A stretch of DNA of 43,728 nucleotides from Pseudomonadota bacterium (GCA_947453065.1 CANGFJ010000003.1:1-43728); one strand, 5' to 3'. Positions 7,680 through 16,823 are shown, numbered from the stretch's first letter. A program made the numbers and translations. Notes: generated by a model from the sequence alone, not told the origin.

Positions 7680-8735
7680 TCAAGGCGACTGGGGTTGAAC
7701 GTGCTCGCCGTCTTTGTCGATGAGCAGATTGGCCTTGGCGGCAACCTCTGCCGGCACCCGCCATTTGCCGCCGAGATACTCGAGGGTCTTCAGGTTCAGT
7801 GCGAATTTGGCCGGTGCACGATTGACCACTTCGACGGTGCGCAGGTCGCGTCCACCCAGGACTTCGGCGGCGAGCTCGCCGACTTCCGTGCCAACGGCGA
7901 CGTAGTCCGCACCCAGGTCAAACAGGGCACCGGACTTCACATTGGGCGGGATCACGGTGAACACCGGGATGCCGCCGCGCTTGCCGGCGGCCACGACCGC
8001 ATCAACGGCGACCAGCACCACCACGTCGCCCGTGATGAACAAGGCGTCTGCACCGCGGGCGACCAGCGAACTGGCCGCTTCACCCACATCCTGCGACGCC
8101 TCGGCATTGGCCTCGAGCAGTTCCAGGCCCAGCTCGGCGCAGGCTTTGCGGGCGGCCACGGTATAGGCCTTGGAGTTGGTTTCGGCCGTGTGCCACACGA
8201 GCCCGACCTTCTTCATGCGCGGATTGAATTCCAGCGCCTGCTTCATGGCCTTGTCGACCGGCGCGAACACGCCATAGCCGGCCAGGTGCGCCGGGTGGTC
8301 GAGGGGATCTTTGTTGATGCCGACGCCGGCGCCGGCAGGGTCGGCAACCAACCCGAACAGGTGCTTGATCTTGCCCTGGCGGTTGGCGTTGGCGACCGTC
8401 TGCATGGAGACGGTGCTGGCCGTGATGACCATGTCGTAGCTGCCGTCGGTGGCCTGACGGGCGATGTTGTTGGCCGTGGCCAGGTCGCCCTGTGCATTGA
8501 AGCGTTTGACGGTGATGGTCTGGCCATCGATGTAGCCATGCTTGGCCAGACCCTGGACAAACCCTTCGACGCCTTCATCCAGCGCACTTTGGGAAGCCTG
8601 CTGGATGATGGCAATGTTCGGCAGGCGTTTGGCGACCGCATCCGTCTTGCCGGTGCCGTCGGCGTTGATCAGCACGCCGACCACGACGGCAATTAAAACG
8701 ATGGCGATCAGAAAGGGGCGGATAAATTTTTTCAT
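7680..8735 (-). CDS. ABC transporter substrate-binding protein (TrpX-type, ABC_sub_bind)
   Basis: N-terminal signal/anchor; PNIAIIQQASQSALDEGVEGFVQGLAKHGYIDGQTITVKRFNAQGD is typical of COG2984; start overlaps upstream stop (ATGA). Confidence 0.88.
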   Translation of the reverse strand: MKKFIRPFLIAIVLIAVVVGVLINADGTGKTDAVAKRLPNIAIIQQASQSALDEGVEGFVQGLAKHGYIDGQTITVKRFNAQGDLATANNIARQATDGSYDMVITASTVSMQTVANANRQGKIKHLFGLVADPAGAGVGINKDPLDHPAHLAGYGVFAPVDKAMKQALEFNPRMKKVGLVWHTAETNSKAYTVAARKACAELGLELLEANAEASQDVGEAASSLVARGADALFITGDVVVLVAVDAVVAAGKRGGIPVFTVIPPNVKSGALFDLGADYVAVGTEVGELAAEVLGGRDLRTVEVVNRAPAKFALNLKTLEYLGGKWRVPAEVAAKANLLIDKDGEHVQPQSP

Positions 8736-9148
8736 TTCAGGCTCTTCGTCATACGCAGCTGGTTAAGGGTGCCGGTGTGCTGATAGGTCACTTCATCCAT
8801 CAGCTCGCGCACGAGGAAGACGCCGAGGCCTCCGACAGGCCGCTCTTCGATGGGCGCATTCAGGTCAGGGGAAGGCAGGGAGAGCGGATCGAAAGCCGGG
8901 CCGTCATCTTCGATGACCAGCGCGGCCTGTCCGTCATCCCAGGAGAGTCGCAGCGTCACGCGTGGGACGGGCTGCCCCGGGTGCGTGCCGTGCATGACGA
9001 CGTTCATGAACACTTCTTCGAGCGCCAGCTCGAACGGGAACGCCCCTGCCGGCGGCAGCTGCGCGTCGTTCCAGAACTGCTGCAGGAACTCCGTGAGCGA
9101 CTGCAGCTGGGCTGCATCGCTCACCACGCACAGGCTGCGTTCGATCAC
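8732..9148 (-). CDS. RsbW-like anti-sigma regulatory kinase (HATPase_c)
   Basis: N-box ELALEEVFMNVVMHG, G1 VIEDDGPAFDP, G2 VGGLGVFLVRELMDEV; GTG 9148 start overlaps the STAS stop (GTGA). Confidence 0.87.
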   Translation of the reverse strand: MIERSLCVVSDAAQLQSLTEFLQQFWNDAQLPPAGAFPFELALEEVFMNVVMHGTHPGQPVPRVTLRLSWDDGQAALVIEDDGPAFDPLSLPSPDLNAPIEERPVGGLGVFLVRELMDEVTYQHTGTLNQLRMTKSLK

Positions 9149-9492
9149 GCAGCAGGCGTGCCGAGGTGGGTCAGCGCAGCAGCGGTGTCGGCATGGATCT
9201 CGAGGATGCGGGTGAAACCGCTGACATCGAACACTTCGCGCACCGAGGCCTGCAGACCGCAAGCGATGAAGGGAATGTTGGCGGCCTTGGCGGCGCGGGC
9301 AGCCACCAGGAAAACGCGCAAACCGGCGCTCGACACGTATTCAAGCTGGGCGCAGTCGACGACCAGCGCGGCAGGCTTCTGCGCGATGACCTCTTCGAGC
9401 TGCTGCTGCAAGCCGGCGGCGGCGCCGAAATCAAGACGTCCCTGGGGACGGGCCACGGTCGCCGCGGTGGCGGTTTCGAAAGTCACGTTCAC
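9145..9492 (-). CDS. STAS domain anti-sigma factor antagonist
   Basis: VARPQGRLDFGAAAGLQQQLEE...LVVDCAQLEYVSSAGLRVFLVAARAAKA, classic STAS with conserved Ser. Confidence 0.9.
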   Translation of the reverse strand: MNVTFETATAATVARPQGRLDFGAAAGLQQQLEEVIAQKPAALVVDCAQLEYVSSAGLRVFLVAARAAKAANIPFIACGLQASVREVFDVSGFTRILEIHADTAAALTHLGTPAA

Positions 9493-9519
9493 GTTAGGAT
9501 CCTCCGGGAATCTGGGGTA

Positions 9520-10170
9520 TCAGCAAATGGGGGCGAGGAAGGAGCGGGCAATCTGTTCCTGCTCATCACGCAGGGCTATTTCGACGCCCTTGGCGATGAG
9601 GTCGATGCCACCAATCTGCTCGATGCGGTCATCGAGCCGGGCGATTTCGGCCGTCGTGAGGAAGCCTTCCAGCACCCCGCCGACGCGCGCGAGGCCAAGC
9701 AGGACCGTGTCATGCGGCGTGGGCAGGTCATTGCCCAGCAGGGTCGAGAGGATGCGCAGCTTGGCTTCCTTCTGCTCGGCGCCATCGATGAGCGGATAGC
9801 GGCGTGATTTGAGCACCCACAGGAAACGCGATTCCTGCTGCGCGAGGATGCCGCGCTGGGCGAGCGAACCCAGCGCCAGGCGCACGATCTCACCGGACAA
9901 CGGGGCCAGCTGGCGCACCCACTGGGACACGGGCTTTTCGGGACCGGCGGCCACCAGGGCCAGCACGCGGTCGATGGCCGCATTGCCCACGGGTTCCTGC
10001 GACAGTACGTGGACGGCGTCCAGGTCGGCGTCGATGCGGCCGGCGTTGTTCAGTTCGACCAGGCAGGCCCCGATGGCGCTCATGCGAAAGCCGCTGCCGC
10101 CCGCCGTAAAGGCCACGGAGCCATCGTCAGCGATCGTCAGCAAGACGAGTTCTTCGATCAGGTTGACCAT
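9520..10170 (-). CDS. GPP34 (Golgi phosphoprotein 3-like) family protein
   Basis: NLIEELVLLTIADDGSV...ACLVELNNAGRIDAD...LSQEPVGNAAIDRVLALVAAGPEKPVSQWVRQLA...LWVLKSRRYPLIDGAEQKEAKLRILSTLLGNDLPTPHDTVLLGLARVGGVLEGFL fits the GPP34 pattern. Confidence 0.75.
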   Translation of the reverse strand: MVNLIEELVLLTIADDGSVAFTAGGSGFRMSAIGACLVELNNAGRIDADLDAVHVLSQEPVGNAAIDRVLALVAAGPEKPVSQWVRQLAPLSGEIVRLALGSLAQRGILAQQESRFLWVLKSRRYPLIDGAEQKEAKLRILSTLLGNDLPTPHDTVLLGLARVGGVLEGFLTTAEIARLDDRIEQIGGIDLIAKGVEIALRDEQEQIARSFLAPIC

Positions 10171-10267
10171 GTGTCTCTCACTGCAGCGGGGCGCGCCATC
10201 GCAGGCGCTGGGAAGCGCATGATGCTATCCAATTGCACCGACCTGCACGCGACCCGTTGTCTGGACA

Positions 10268-11860
10268 TTAGTCCAGATTGGACGTAACGGGGGACAGTCG
10301 GCGCAGCATCCAGAGAATACGTTCGAACAGCAGCGTTGCCGAGAGCACCGACTCGCGACCGCCAATGCTGCTGCCACCGCCCAGCAGTTCCTGGCGAACC
10401 CGGTCCATCAGGGCACTGCGCTCGGCAGTCAGCTCATGCAGCAGCGCGAGGTCGTCCTCGGTGGCGTTTCGGGCGACATCGGCGGCCACCATCAGGATGG
10501 CGTGCAGGCCCTCGACCATGTGGGCGGCAAAGGGCGGGCGTTGCGCCTCCGGAACCTGGGCAAGCTGGTTCGTGAAGTCCTGCAGGGCGGACTGCAGCGT
10601 CTGCAGGGCCAGGACTCGGCTGCGGGCCTCAAACACCTGCTGGATTTCAGTCATCTCCGGGTTGGCGCGCACCATTGAGCCCAGAAAGTCCTCGATATCC
10701 TTGGCCACCGAGGCGCTGGCCGCACTGCGCTGGGCCAGCGGCAGGGCGTTGGGTGCCCGTTCTTCGACAGGTCGCAGGTCATCGAGGAAGTCGGGCAGAA
10801 AGCCGACCAGGCGGGCGTGTTCCAGCTGGGCCAGCGACAGGGCGGTTGCCGGGTCCTCGACGGCCTCATCAAACAGATAGGCCGGCTTCATCAGCAGTTG
10901 CGCCGTAGAGGGGGGCGACAGGCGGGCCGTCAGGGACAGGAGGGGCTTGTCCAGGACAGCCGCCATCGTGGCCACGACCAGCTGGAACAGGAGATAGGCC
11001 ACGCCACTCTGCGTCATGGGCGAATCGGCCACGTGACGCAGGCCGGCCAGCACCAGCGGCACCCCGGTCGATTGCTCAATCAGGAACAGGGGCACCAGCA
11101 CGGCGGCAGCCAGCACGCGAAGCAGGGCCTGGCACAGCGCCAGCTGGCGTGAAGTGCCTTCCATGCCGGAGGCCAGCAGCAGGGTGGCAAAGCCAGATCC
11201 GACGCTGGCACCGTAGATCATCATGATCGTGTGGTCGAACGTCAGCAGCCCTTCGTTGACGAGCGGCAGGGCAAGGACCGTGACGATCGACGAGGACTGC
11301 ACGGCAACGGCGATGATGAACCCAGCCAGGAAGCCGACCGCCGAGTTGGAGCCGGAAAACTCGACAAATTCGCGGATCCACGGGTTGCTGCGCAGGTCCG
11401 CAACACTGTCCTTGAGCAAGGAGAGGCCAAACAGCAGCAGGCCAAGGCCCAGCACCGCCAGTACCGCATGGCGCGAGCGTTCCGCCTGGTCAAGGCCTGC
11501 AAAGAACGCGCAGCCGGTAGCAGCCAGCAAGTACAGCACCAGAGTGCGCAGATCCACCGCCGCCAGCAGTACCAGCACGGACGTGCCCACATTGGCCGCA
11601 GCCAGCATGGCCAGCGCAGCGGCCAACCCGAGACTGCCGGCGCTCACGAGGCCGGTGGCAATGAACGTCGAGGCACTGGTCGACTGGGTCAGTGCGCCAG
11701 ACAGGAAACCGGCCAGCGGCGGGACCAGCGGGCGATCGAAGGTGCGAGCCAGCAGGCTACGGATGCGGCCGCTGGCCAGCTGCTGCAGGTGCGAGCCCAC
11801 CAAGCGCATGCCGACAAAGAACAGGCCGAGCCCTGCGGCTGCGGCAGAAGCCGTGTTCAT
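10268..11860 (-). CDS. Na/Pi cotransporter family protein with C-terminal PhoU-like helical region
   Basis: Duplicated QSTSAS and QSSS motifs typical of PNaS family; long helical C-terminus; ATGA overlap with upstream gene. Confidence 0.87.
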   Translation of the reverse strand: MNTASAAAAGLGLFFVGMRLVGSHLQQLASGRIRSLLARTFDRPLVPPLAGFLSGALTQSTSASTFIATGLVSAGSLGLAAALAMLAAANVGTSVLVLLAAVDLRTLVLYLLAATGCAFFAGLDQAERSRHAVLAVLGLGLLLFGLSLLKDSVADLRSNPWIREFVEFSGSNSAVGFLAGFIIAVAVQSSSIVTVLALPLVNEGLLTFDHTIMMIYGASVGSGFATLLLASGMEGTSRQLALCQALLRVLAAAVLVPLFLIEQSTGVPLVLAGLRHVADSPMTQSGVAYLLFQLVVATMAAVLDKPLLSLTARLSPPSTAQLLMKPAYLFDEAVEDPATALSLAQLEHARLVGFLPDFLDDLRPVEERAPNALPLAQRSAASASVAKDIEDFLGSMVRANPEMTEIQQVFEARSRVLALQTLQSALQDFTNQLAQVPEAQRPPFAAHMVEGLHAILMVAADVARNATEDDLALLHELTAERSALMDRVRQELLGGGSSIGGRESVLSATLLFERILWMLRRLSPVTSNLD

Positions 11861-12555
11861 GCGCGGGCAGACCTGTCATTCAGTACCCGCCACAGCAGGG
11901 TGCCAATCAGCAGCAGGGCCACACCCATGGCGATCCACAGCAAATGGGACAGGGTCTTGAAGCGTTCGTCGTTGGCCACCATGGCACGGTCGTTCACCTG
12001 AAAGGATTCACTGGCCAGCAGCAACACGGCCTCATCGACGTCGGCATTGAGCTGGCGGTCAATGCCCCGCACCGCGCGGTCGATGGCAAACGGATCCCAG
12101 GCCTGGCGCGCGCCGTTGGCGAGTGCTGCACGGTACTTGTCCTGCAGCTCCAGGTGCTCTGCGGAGAGTTGCGTGATGCGCGGTGGAATATCCTTGATTC
12201 CCAGCTGTGCGGAACGCCGGCTGACGGAATTCAGCAGCGTCTGGACCGTAACGCCTTCGCGCTCGAACGCGCCCAGGTGTCTGGCAAGGTCGCCGGCATC
12301 GGATCCACGCAACAGGATGTTCTTCCACTCCTGCACCTGGGTCTTGAAATGGGACTGTGCCGACCGGCCCTCATCGACTGTCTGGATCAGTTCGGTGAGC
12401 TCGCCCGTGTTGCGGGCATGGGTACGGTTCAGCGACCAGACAGCAAACAACGCGAGCAAACCCACTGTCAGCAGGGTGAGCAGGAGCAGGCTGGCCAACT
12501 GCAGGAGCGAACGGCGCAGGCGCGCGCGATCGGCGGCCGAAGTGGGTGAGGACAT
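11857..12555 (-). CDS. Membrane-anchored helical-bundle sensor-like protein (MCP periplasmic domain-like), no cytoplasmic output domain
   Basis: N-terminal TM (LLQLASLLLLTLLTVGLLALFAVW), about 150-aa helical region, C-terminal TM (LLWIAMGVALLLIGTLLW), then a short tail. Start ATG 12555. Confidence 0.6.
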   Translation of the reverse strand: MSSPTSAADRARLRRSLLQLASLLLLTLLTVGLLALFAVWSLNRTHARNTGELTELIQTVDEGRSAQSHFKTQVQEWKNILLRGSDAGDLARHLGAFEREGVTVQTLLNSVSRRSAQLGIKDIPPRITQLSAEHLELQDKYRAALANGARQAWDPFAIDRAVRGIDRQLNADVDEAVLLLASESFQVNDRAMVANDERFKTLSHLLWIAMGVALLLIGTLLWRVLNDRSARA

Positions 12556-12839
12556 CTTGGTCGGCTTACTCGGAAAACGACCATCATAAACACGAATGGC
12601 ATGACATACGCGTGACAGGCGAGGCCGTGGCGCCGATGAACCGCGTGGCGCCATTACCACCATGAGGGGCCCGGCCTTCTATTGACAGGCCTGCCGCTGT
12701 GGTTGCAAAGCCCGTCCAAAAGCCAGCCATTTGGCGCTTTTTCCAGATCATTTCCTGTGGTGCACTGACCCACGCCAGCCGCCCACAAACAACGATTCCA
12801 GGGCGGCGGCACGGCCTATCGTCATCAAGGGGAGTAGTC

Positions 12840-13148
12840 ATGAACGTACACAAGATTGCAGGTCTGCTGGCGCTGCTCATCGCCGTCGTCGGTGCATTCG
12901 TTGCCATCCCGTCCGCGGGCCTTGCACTGCTGGTGCTGGGTGTGGTGGTCGGTTATGGCGTTGCCGGTGAACACCATGTCCGCATCATCGTCAGCGCATT
13001 GGCCGCCACGGCCTTTTCCAGCACGTTAGGCCTCGTGCCGGTGGTCGGCGAGTACCTCAATGCCATTGTCGGGGGCCTGGCCACGTTCTCGGCGGGTGCG
13101 GCGCTGCTGATCATCGGCCGCAACATGGTGGCGCGCTTCAAGCCCTGA
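12840..13148 (+). CDS. Small hydrophobic membrane protein
   Basis: 102-aa ORF from ATG 12840 with several TM segments; followed by a strong palindrome. Confidence 0.7.
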   Translation: MNVHKIAGLLALLIAVVGAFVAIPSAGLALLVLGVVVGYGVAGEHHVRIIVSALAATAFSSTLGLVPVVGEYLNAIVGGLATFSAGAALLIIGRNMVARFKP

Positions 13149-13164
13149 CAAGCCGAACTGACAG

Positions 13165-13188
13165 GAGGGCCGCCCCGGGGCGGCCCTC
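13165..13188. terminator. Strong palindrome, probable terminator
   Basis: GAGGGCCGCCCC|GGGGCGGCCCTC, 24-bp perfect palindrome just after the stop; only TT follows, so the T-tract is weak. Confidence 0.5.
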
Positions 13189-13245
13189 TTGCGATCGGGC
13201 CGCATCTTGCGATACTCGCCCGCCGCAAATCACCCACTCGGGCCC

Positions 13246-14133
13246 ATGAGCAAGAACGACGACATCGAAAGCCTTTCCCTGCTTGGCCTCGGGCTGACCG
13301 GATTGGGCTTGCTGGGCTCCGTGTTTATCGTGCTGACGACCAATTCGCTGGTCGTGGTGGCAGACCTGTGCAACTCGACCCTGGAGTTTGCGGCTGACCT
13401 GCTCGCTTATGTCACCTTCAGGCTGCTGCGCAGCAACCGTTTTGCCCTGCTGGAGTATGGCCTGGGCAAGTTCGAGAACGTCGCCAGCCTGTTCATCGGA
13501 CTCCTGATGATCCTGAGCGTGCTGCTGCTGGCGGTCATTGCCCTGGACCGCATGGCCGACCCGGTGGAACTGGCAGGCACCGGCACCTGGCTGGGACTGG
13601 TTTTTTCGGGGGTTTTCGGCCTACTCAATGCGCGGCTATGGCGACAAAGCGGTGTGCAGCTGAAAAAGAACCCCTCGCCCATTGTCGATACGCAACACCG
13701 ACTTTTTGCCACCAAGACGATCATGGACCTGGTGGTCTTCATCACATTCAGCCTGTCGCTGACGCTGCACTTTGGCTGGGTACATTACGTCGACACGGTG
13801 GCCTCGCTGGTGATCGGCGGATTCATGATCGCAGCGGCGTGGCGGATGATCCGGCACTCGCTCCGCGACCTGGTCGACCACACCGTCAACGAGTCCTTGC
13901 AGATGACGATCAACCAGCACCTCGTCCGGCACTTCGACGCCTATTCGATGCTCGACAAAGTTCGGTCACGGTGCTCCGGCGGAGACATCTTCGTCGAGAT
14001 CTTTCTCGCCTTCGATTCACGGCTGCGGATCGGCGAGATCCAGCCTGTGATTGATGCGCTGCGCGACGGCCTGGAGCGGGAAATCCGCAACGCCCGCGTG
14101 ACCGTCATCTCCCGGGCTCTGGTCGCGGACTGA
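13246..14133 (+). CDS. Cation diffusion facilitator (CDF) family transporter
   Basis: MSKNDDIESLSLLGLGLTGLG...NSLVVVADLCNSTLEFAADLLAY...YGLGKFENVASLFIG, CDF topology and cytoplasmic C-terminal domain. Confidence 0.85.
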   Translation: MSKNDDIESLSLLGLGLTGLGLLGSVFIVLTTNSLVVVADLCNSTLEFAADLLAYVTFRLLRSNRFALLEYGLGKFENVASLFIGLLMILSVLLLAVIALDRMADPVELAGTGTWLGLVFSGVFGLLNARLWRQSGVQLKKNPSPIVDTQHRLFATKTIMDLVVFITFSLSLTLHFGWVHYVDTVASLVIGGFMIAAAWRMIRHSLRDLVDHTVNESLQMTINQHLVRHFDAYSMLDKVRSRCSGGDIFVEIFLAFDSRLRIGEIQPVIDALRDGLEREIRNARVTVISRALVAD

Positions 14134-14208
14134 CTGCCAGGCGGGCGCCGCTCGCTGCAGCACGGGCAAGCAACCATTTTGGTTTAGTTTGCGCAAGAAA
14201 CAGGCATC

Positions 14209-14238
14209 GCGCCCGAGCCATGGGGCCGGGCGCCCTTT
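14209..14238 (+). terminator. Hairpin plus T-run between CDF gene and TonB receptor
   Basis: GCGCCCG (14209-14215) / CGGGCGC (14227-14233), then CCTTTT. Confidence 0.35.
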
Positions 14239-14284
14239 TAGACTTACCGGCATCAACGACGGATTCAATGCCCGGGGGGCACTC

Positions 14285-16789
14285 ATGAAACGTATCTCGG
14301 TATCCGCAATGCTGCTCGCGGCCGGACTTGTGTCGATTCCGGCGGGCGCTGCCGAAAAGGGCGTGCTGGAGGAAATCGTCGTGACGTCCACCAAGCGCCA
14401 GCAGACGCTGCAGGATGTGCCGGTGGCGGTGACCGTCACCACGGCAGACACCCTCGCCAAGGCGCAGATCAGCGACATTCTGGATCTGCAGTCGATCGTG
14501 CCCTCGCTGCGGGTGTCGCAGCTGCAGACCTCGACCCAGACCAACTTCCTGATCCGCGGCTTCGGCAATGGCGCCAACAACCCGGGTATCGAGTCGTCGG
14601 TGGGCGTGTTCATCGATGGCGTATACCGGTCACGCTCTGCGTCGCAGATTGGCGATCTGGTCGATGTGGAACGCGTCGAAGTGCTGCGTGGCCCGCAGAG
14701 CACGCTGTTCGGGCAGAACGCCTCCGCAGGCGTCATCAGTGTCGTGACGCGCAAGCCGTCGTTCACCCCGGGTGGCTCGGTCGAGCTGGGCCTGGGCGAT
14801 TACAACGCGCGCAGCCTCAAGGCCCATTTCTCGGGGCCCCTCAGTGACCGCGTTGCCTTCAGCGTGTCGGGCAGTGGCAGTACGCGCGACGGCTATTTCA
14901 CCAACCTGGCCAACGGCCATGGCATCAACGACCGCAACCGGCTCGATTTTCGTGGCCAGTTGCTCTTCCAGGCCAATGAAGACTTCTCGCTGCGCCTGAT
15001 CGGCGACACCAGCCGCATCGACGAAGCGTGCTGCGGTGTGGTCAACATTCTCAACGGCCCCACCGGCGCTTTAATCGGCGCCGTCGGCGGGAAGCTCTAT
15101 GCGGGTGATGCCTTCGACCGCAAGGCCTATCTCAACGGCGACCCGACCAACGTCGTGAGCAACAGCGGCTTGTCGCTGCATGCTGACTGGCATCGCGGCG
15201 CACTGACCTTCAACTCAATCACCGCACTGCGAAGCCAGAGCGCGAAGTTCAACTACGACTCGGACTTCACCAGCGCCGACCTGGTGCCCGTGAACCGCAA
15301 CGACCAGGCCCTGCACACATTCACGCAGGAGCTGCGCGTGAGCTTCGACAACGGCGGACCGGTCACGGGCCTGCTGGGCGGCTACCTGTTCCGCGAGAGC
15401 GTGAAGTACGACAACACACTGGCCTATGGCGCAGGCATGCGGGGTTACGCGACCGGCCTGGTCGCTGCGGCAACCGGCAGTGCGTCGGTGCTGAACGGCC
15501 TGGAGGCTTCACTGGGCCTGCCTGCTGGCACGTTCTTCAAGGCCGGCACGGGCGGCACGATCAACGCCAACCAGGATAACGACTCTTACACGCTGTTCGG
15601 CCAGGCGGACTGGAAAGTCATCGACAAGCTCACGCTGACTGCGGGCATGGCCTATACGAAGAACAACAAGGATGTGCAGCTGCTCCAGAGCAACACCGAT
15701 GTGTTCTCGGGGCTGAACCTGGTTCAGGTCGGCTTTGGTGGCGTGTTCCAGTCGCTGACGGGCCTGGCACCGACGCCGGCAAACATCGGGCTGTCGGCCG
15801 GTACGCTGGCGGCGGCACGCGCTGCGGATGCCATCAGCGTGCATGCCTGCTCGGCCACCTATCCGCCGCCGGCCTGCAACACGGCGCTGGGCCTGTACCC
15901 CCTGCAGTTCCTCGCGCCGGTCGTGCCGTTTGACGACGGGCACTCCAGCGATGGCAAGGCCACCTACACGCTGCGTCTGGCCTACGACCTGGCGGACAAG
16001 CTGAAGGTTTACGGTGGTGTGTCCACAGGCTTCAAGGCCACGTCGTGGAACCTCTCGCGCGACAGCAAGCCGTTTGCCCCGGCCACGGCAGACCGTTCGC
16101 CGCTCGGCGGCTATGTAAACCCGTACTACGGCCGCTATGGCACGCGTTACGCCGGCCCCGAAGAGTCCACCGTCTATGAGCTGGGCCTCAAGGGACAATG
16201 GACGCAGGGCTCACTGAACCTCGCCGTGTTCGACCAGGCCATCAAGGGGTTCCAGTCCAACATCTTCTCCGGCACGGGCTTCAACCTCGCCAATGCCGGC
16301 AAGGTATCGGTCAAGGGCGTGGAGCTCGAGACGCTCTACACGCCGAACCGCAACTGGGAGTTCTCGTTCGCCGGAACGTTCCTCGACCCGAATTACGACA
16401 GCTTCGTGGGTGCCGAGGGCCCCAACGGACCGGTGGACCTCTCGGGCACGTCACCAGCCGGGGTTCACGCGACGAGCCTGTCGACCGCAGCCACCTACAA
16501 GTGGGAAATCGGCGCCTACGACGGCTTCGTGCGCGCCGATTACCAGTACCAGAGCAAGGTACAGGTGGTGGAGAACGTGCCGGAAGCGCAGGCCTCGCGC
16601 GAGGTCAACACACTCAATGCCAGCGTGGGTGTGTCACGCAATGGCTGGGACGCCATGTTGTGGGGTCGCAACCTGAACGACGACGGCTACCTGGTGAGTG
16701 CCTTCCCGTCGGTGGCACAGTCGGGCAGCCTGTCGGCTTACCCGAACAGCCCGCGCATGTGGGGCGTGACGCTGCGCAAGACGTTCTGA
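14285..16789 (+). CDS. TonB-dependent receptor
   Basis: Signal peptide, TonB-box-like EEIVVTSTKRQQTLQDVPVAVTV, plug domain (GVFIDGVYRSRSASQIGDLVDVERVEVLRGPQSTLFGQNASAGVI), C-terminal aromatic WGVTLRKTF. Confidence 0.93.
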   Translation: MKRISVSAMLLAAGLVSIPAGAAEKGVLEEIVVTSTKRQQTLQDVPVAVTVTTADTLAKAQISDILDLQSIVPSLRVSQLQTSTQTNFLIRGFGNGANNPGIESSVGVFIDGVYRSRSASQIGDLVDVERVEVLRGPQSTLFGQNASAGVISVVTRKPSFTPGGSVELGLGDYNARSLKAHFSGPLSDRVAFSVSGSGSTRDGYFTNLANGHGINDRNRLDFRGQLLFQANEDFSLRLIGDTSRIDEACCGVVNILNGPTGALIGAVGGKLYAGDAFDRKAYLNGDPTNVVSNSGLSLHADWHRGALTFNSITALRSQSAKFNYDSDFTSADLVPVNRNDQALHTFTQELRVSFDNGGPVTGLLGGYLFRESVKYDNTLAYGAGMRGYATGLVAAATGSASVLNGLEASLGLPAGTFFKAGTGGTINANQDNDSYTLFGQADWKVIDKLTLTAGMAYTKNNKDVQLLQSNTDVFSGLNLVQVGFGGVFQSLTGLAPTPANIGLSAGTLAAARAADAISVHACSATYPPPACNTALGLYPLQFLAPVVPFDDGHSSDGKATYTLRLAYDLADKLKVYGGVSTGFKATSWNLSRDSKPFAPATADRSPLGGYVNPYYGRYGTRYAGPEESTVYELGLKGQWTQGSLNLAVFDQAIKGFQSNIFSGTGFNLANAGKVSVKGVELETLYTPNRNWEFSFAGTFLDPNYDSFVGAEGPNGPVDLSGTSPAGVHATSLSTAATYKWEIGAYDGFVRADYQYQSKVQVVENVPEAQASREVNTLNASVGVSRNGWDAMLWGRNLNDDGYLVSAFPSVAQSGSLSAYPNSPRMWGVTLRKTF

Positions 16790-16823
16790 GCCACTGCTCG
16801 CCTGGCCGGCGCACGCGCGCGGG

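Noticed and set aside
7695-8696. 333-aa plus-strand ORF opposite the ABC substrate-binding protein
   Set aside because: Antisense shadow; minus-strand product is a clear COG2984 protein.
12682-12710. TTGACA at 12682-12687 as a promoter for the small membrane protein
   Set aside because: Exact -35 consensus but no convincing -10 at 16-18 bp; not reported as a feature.
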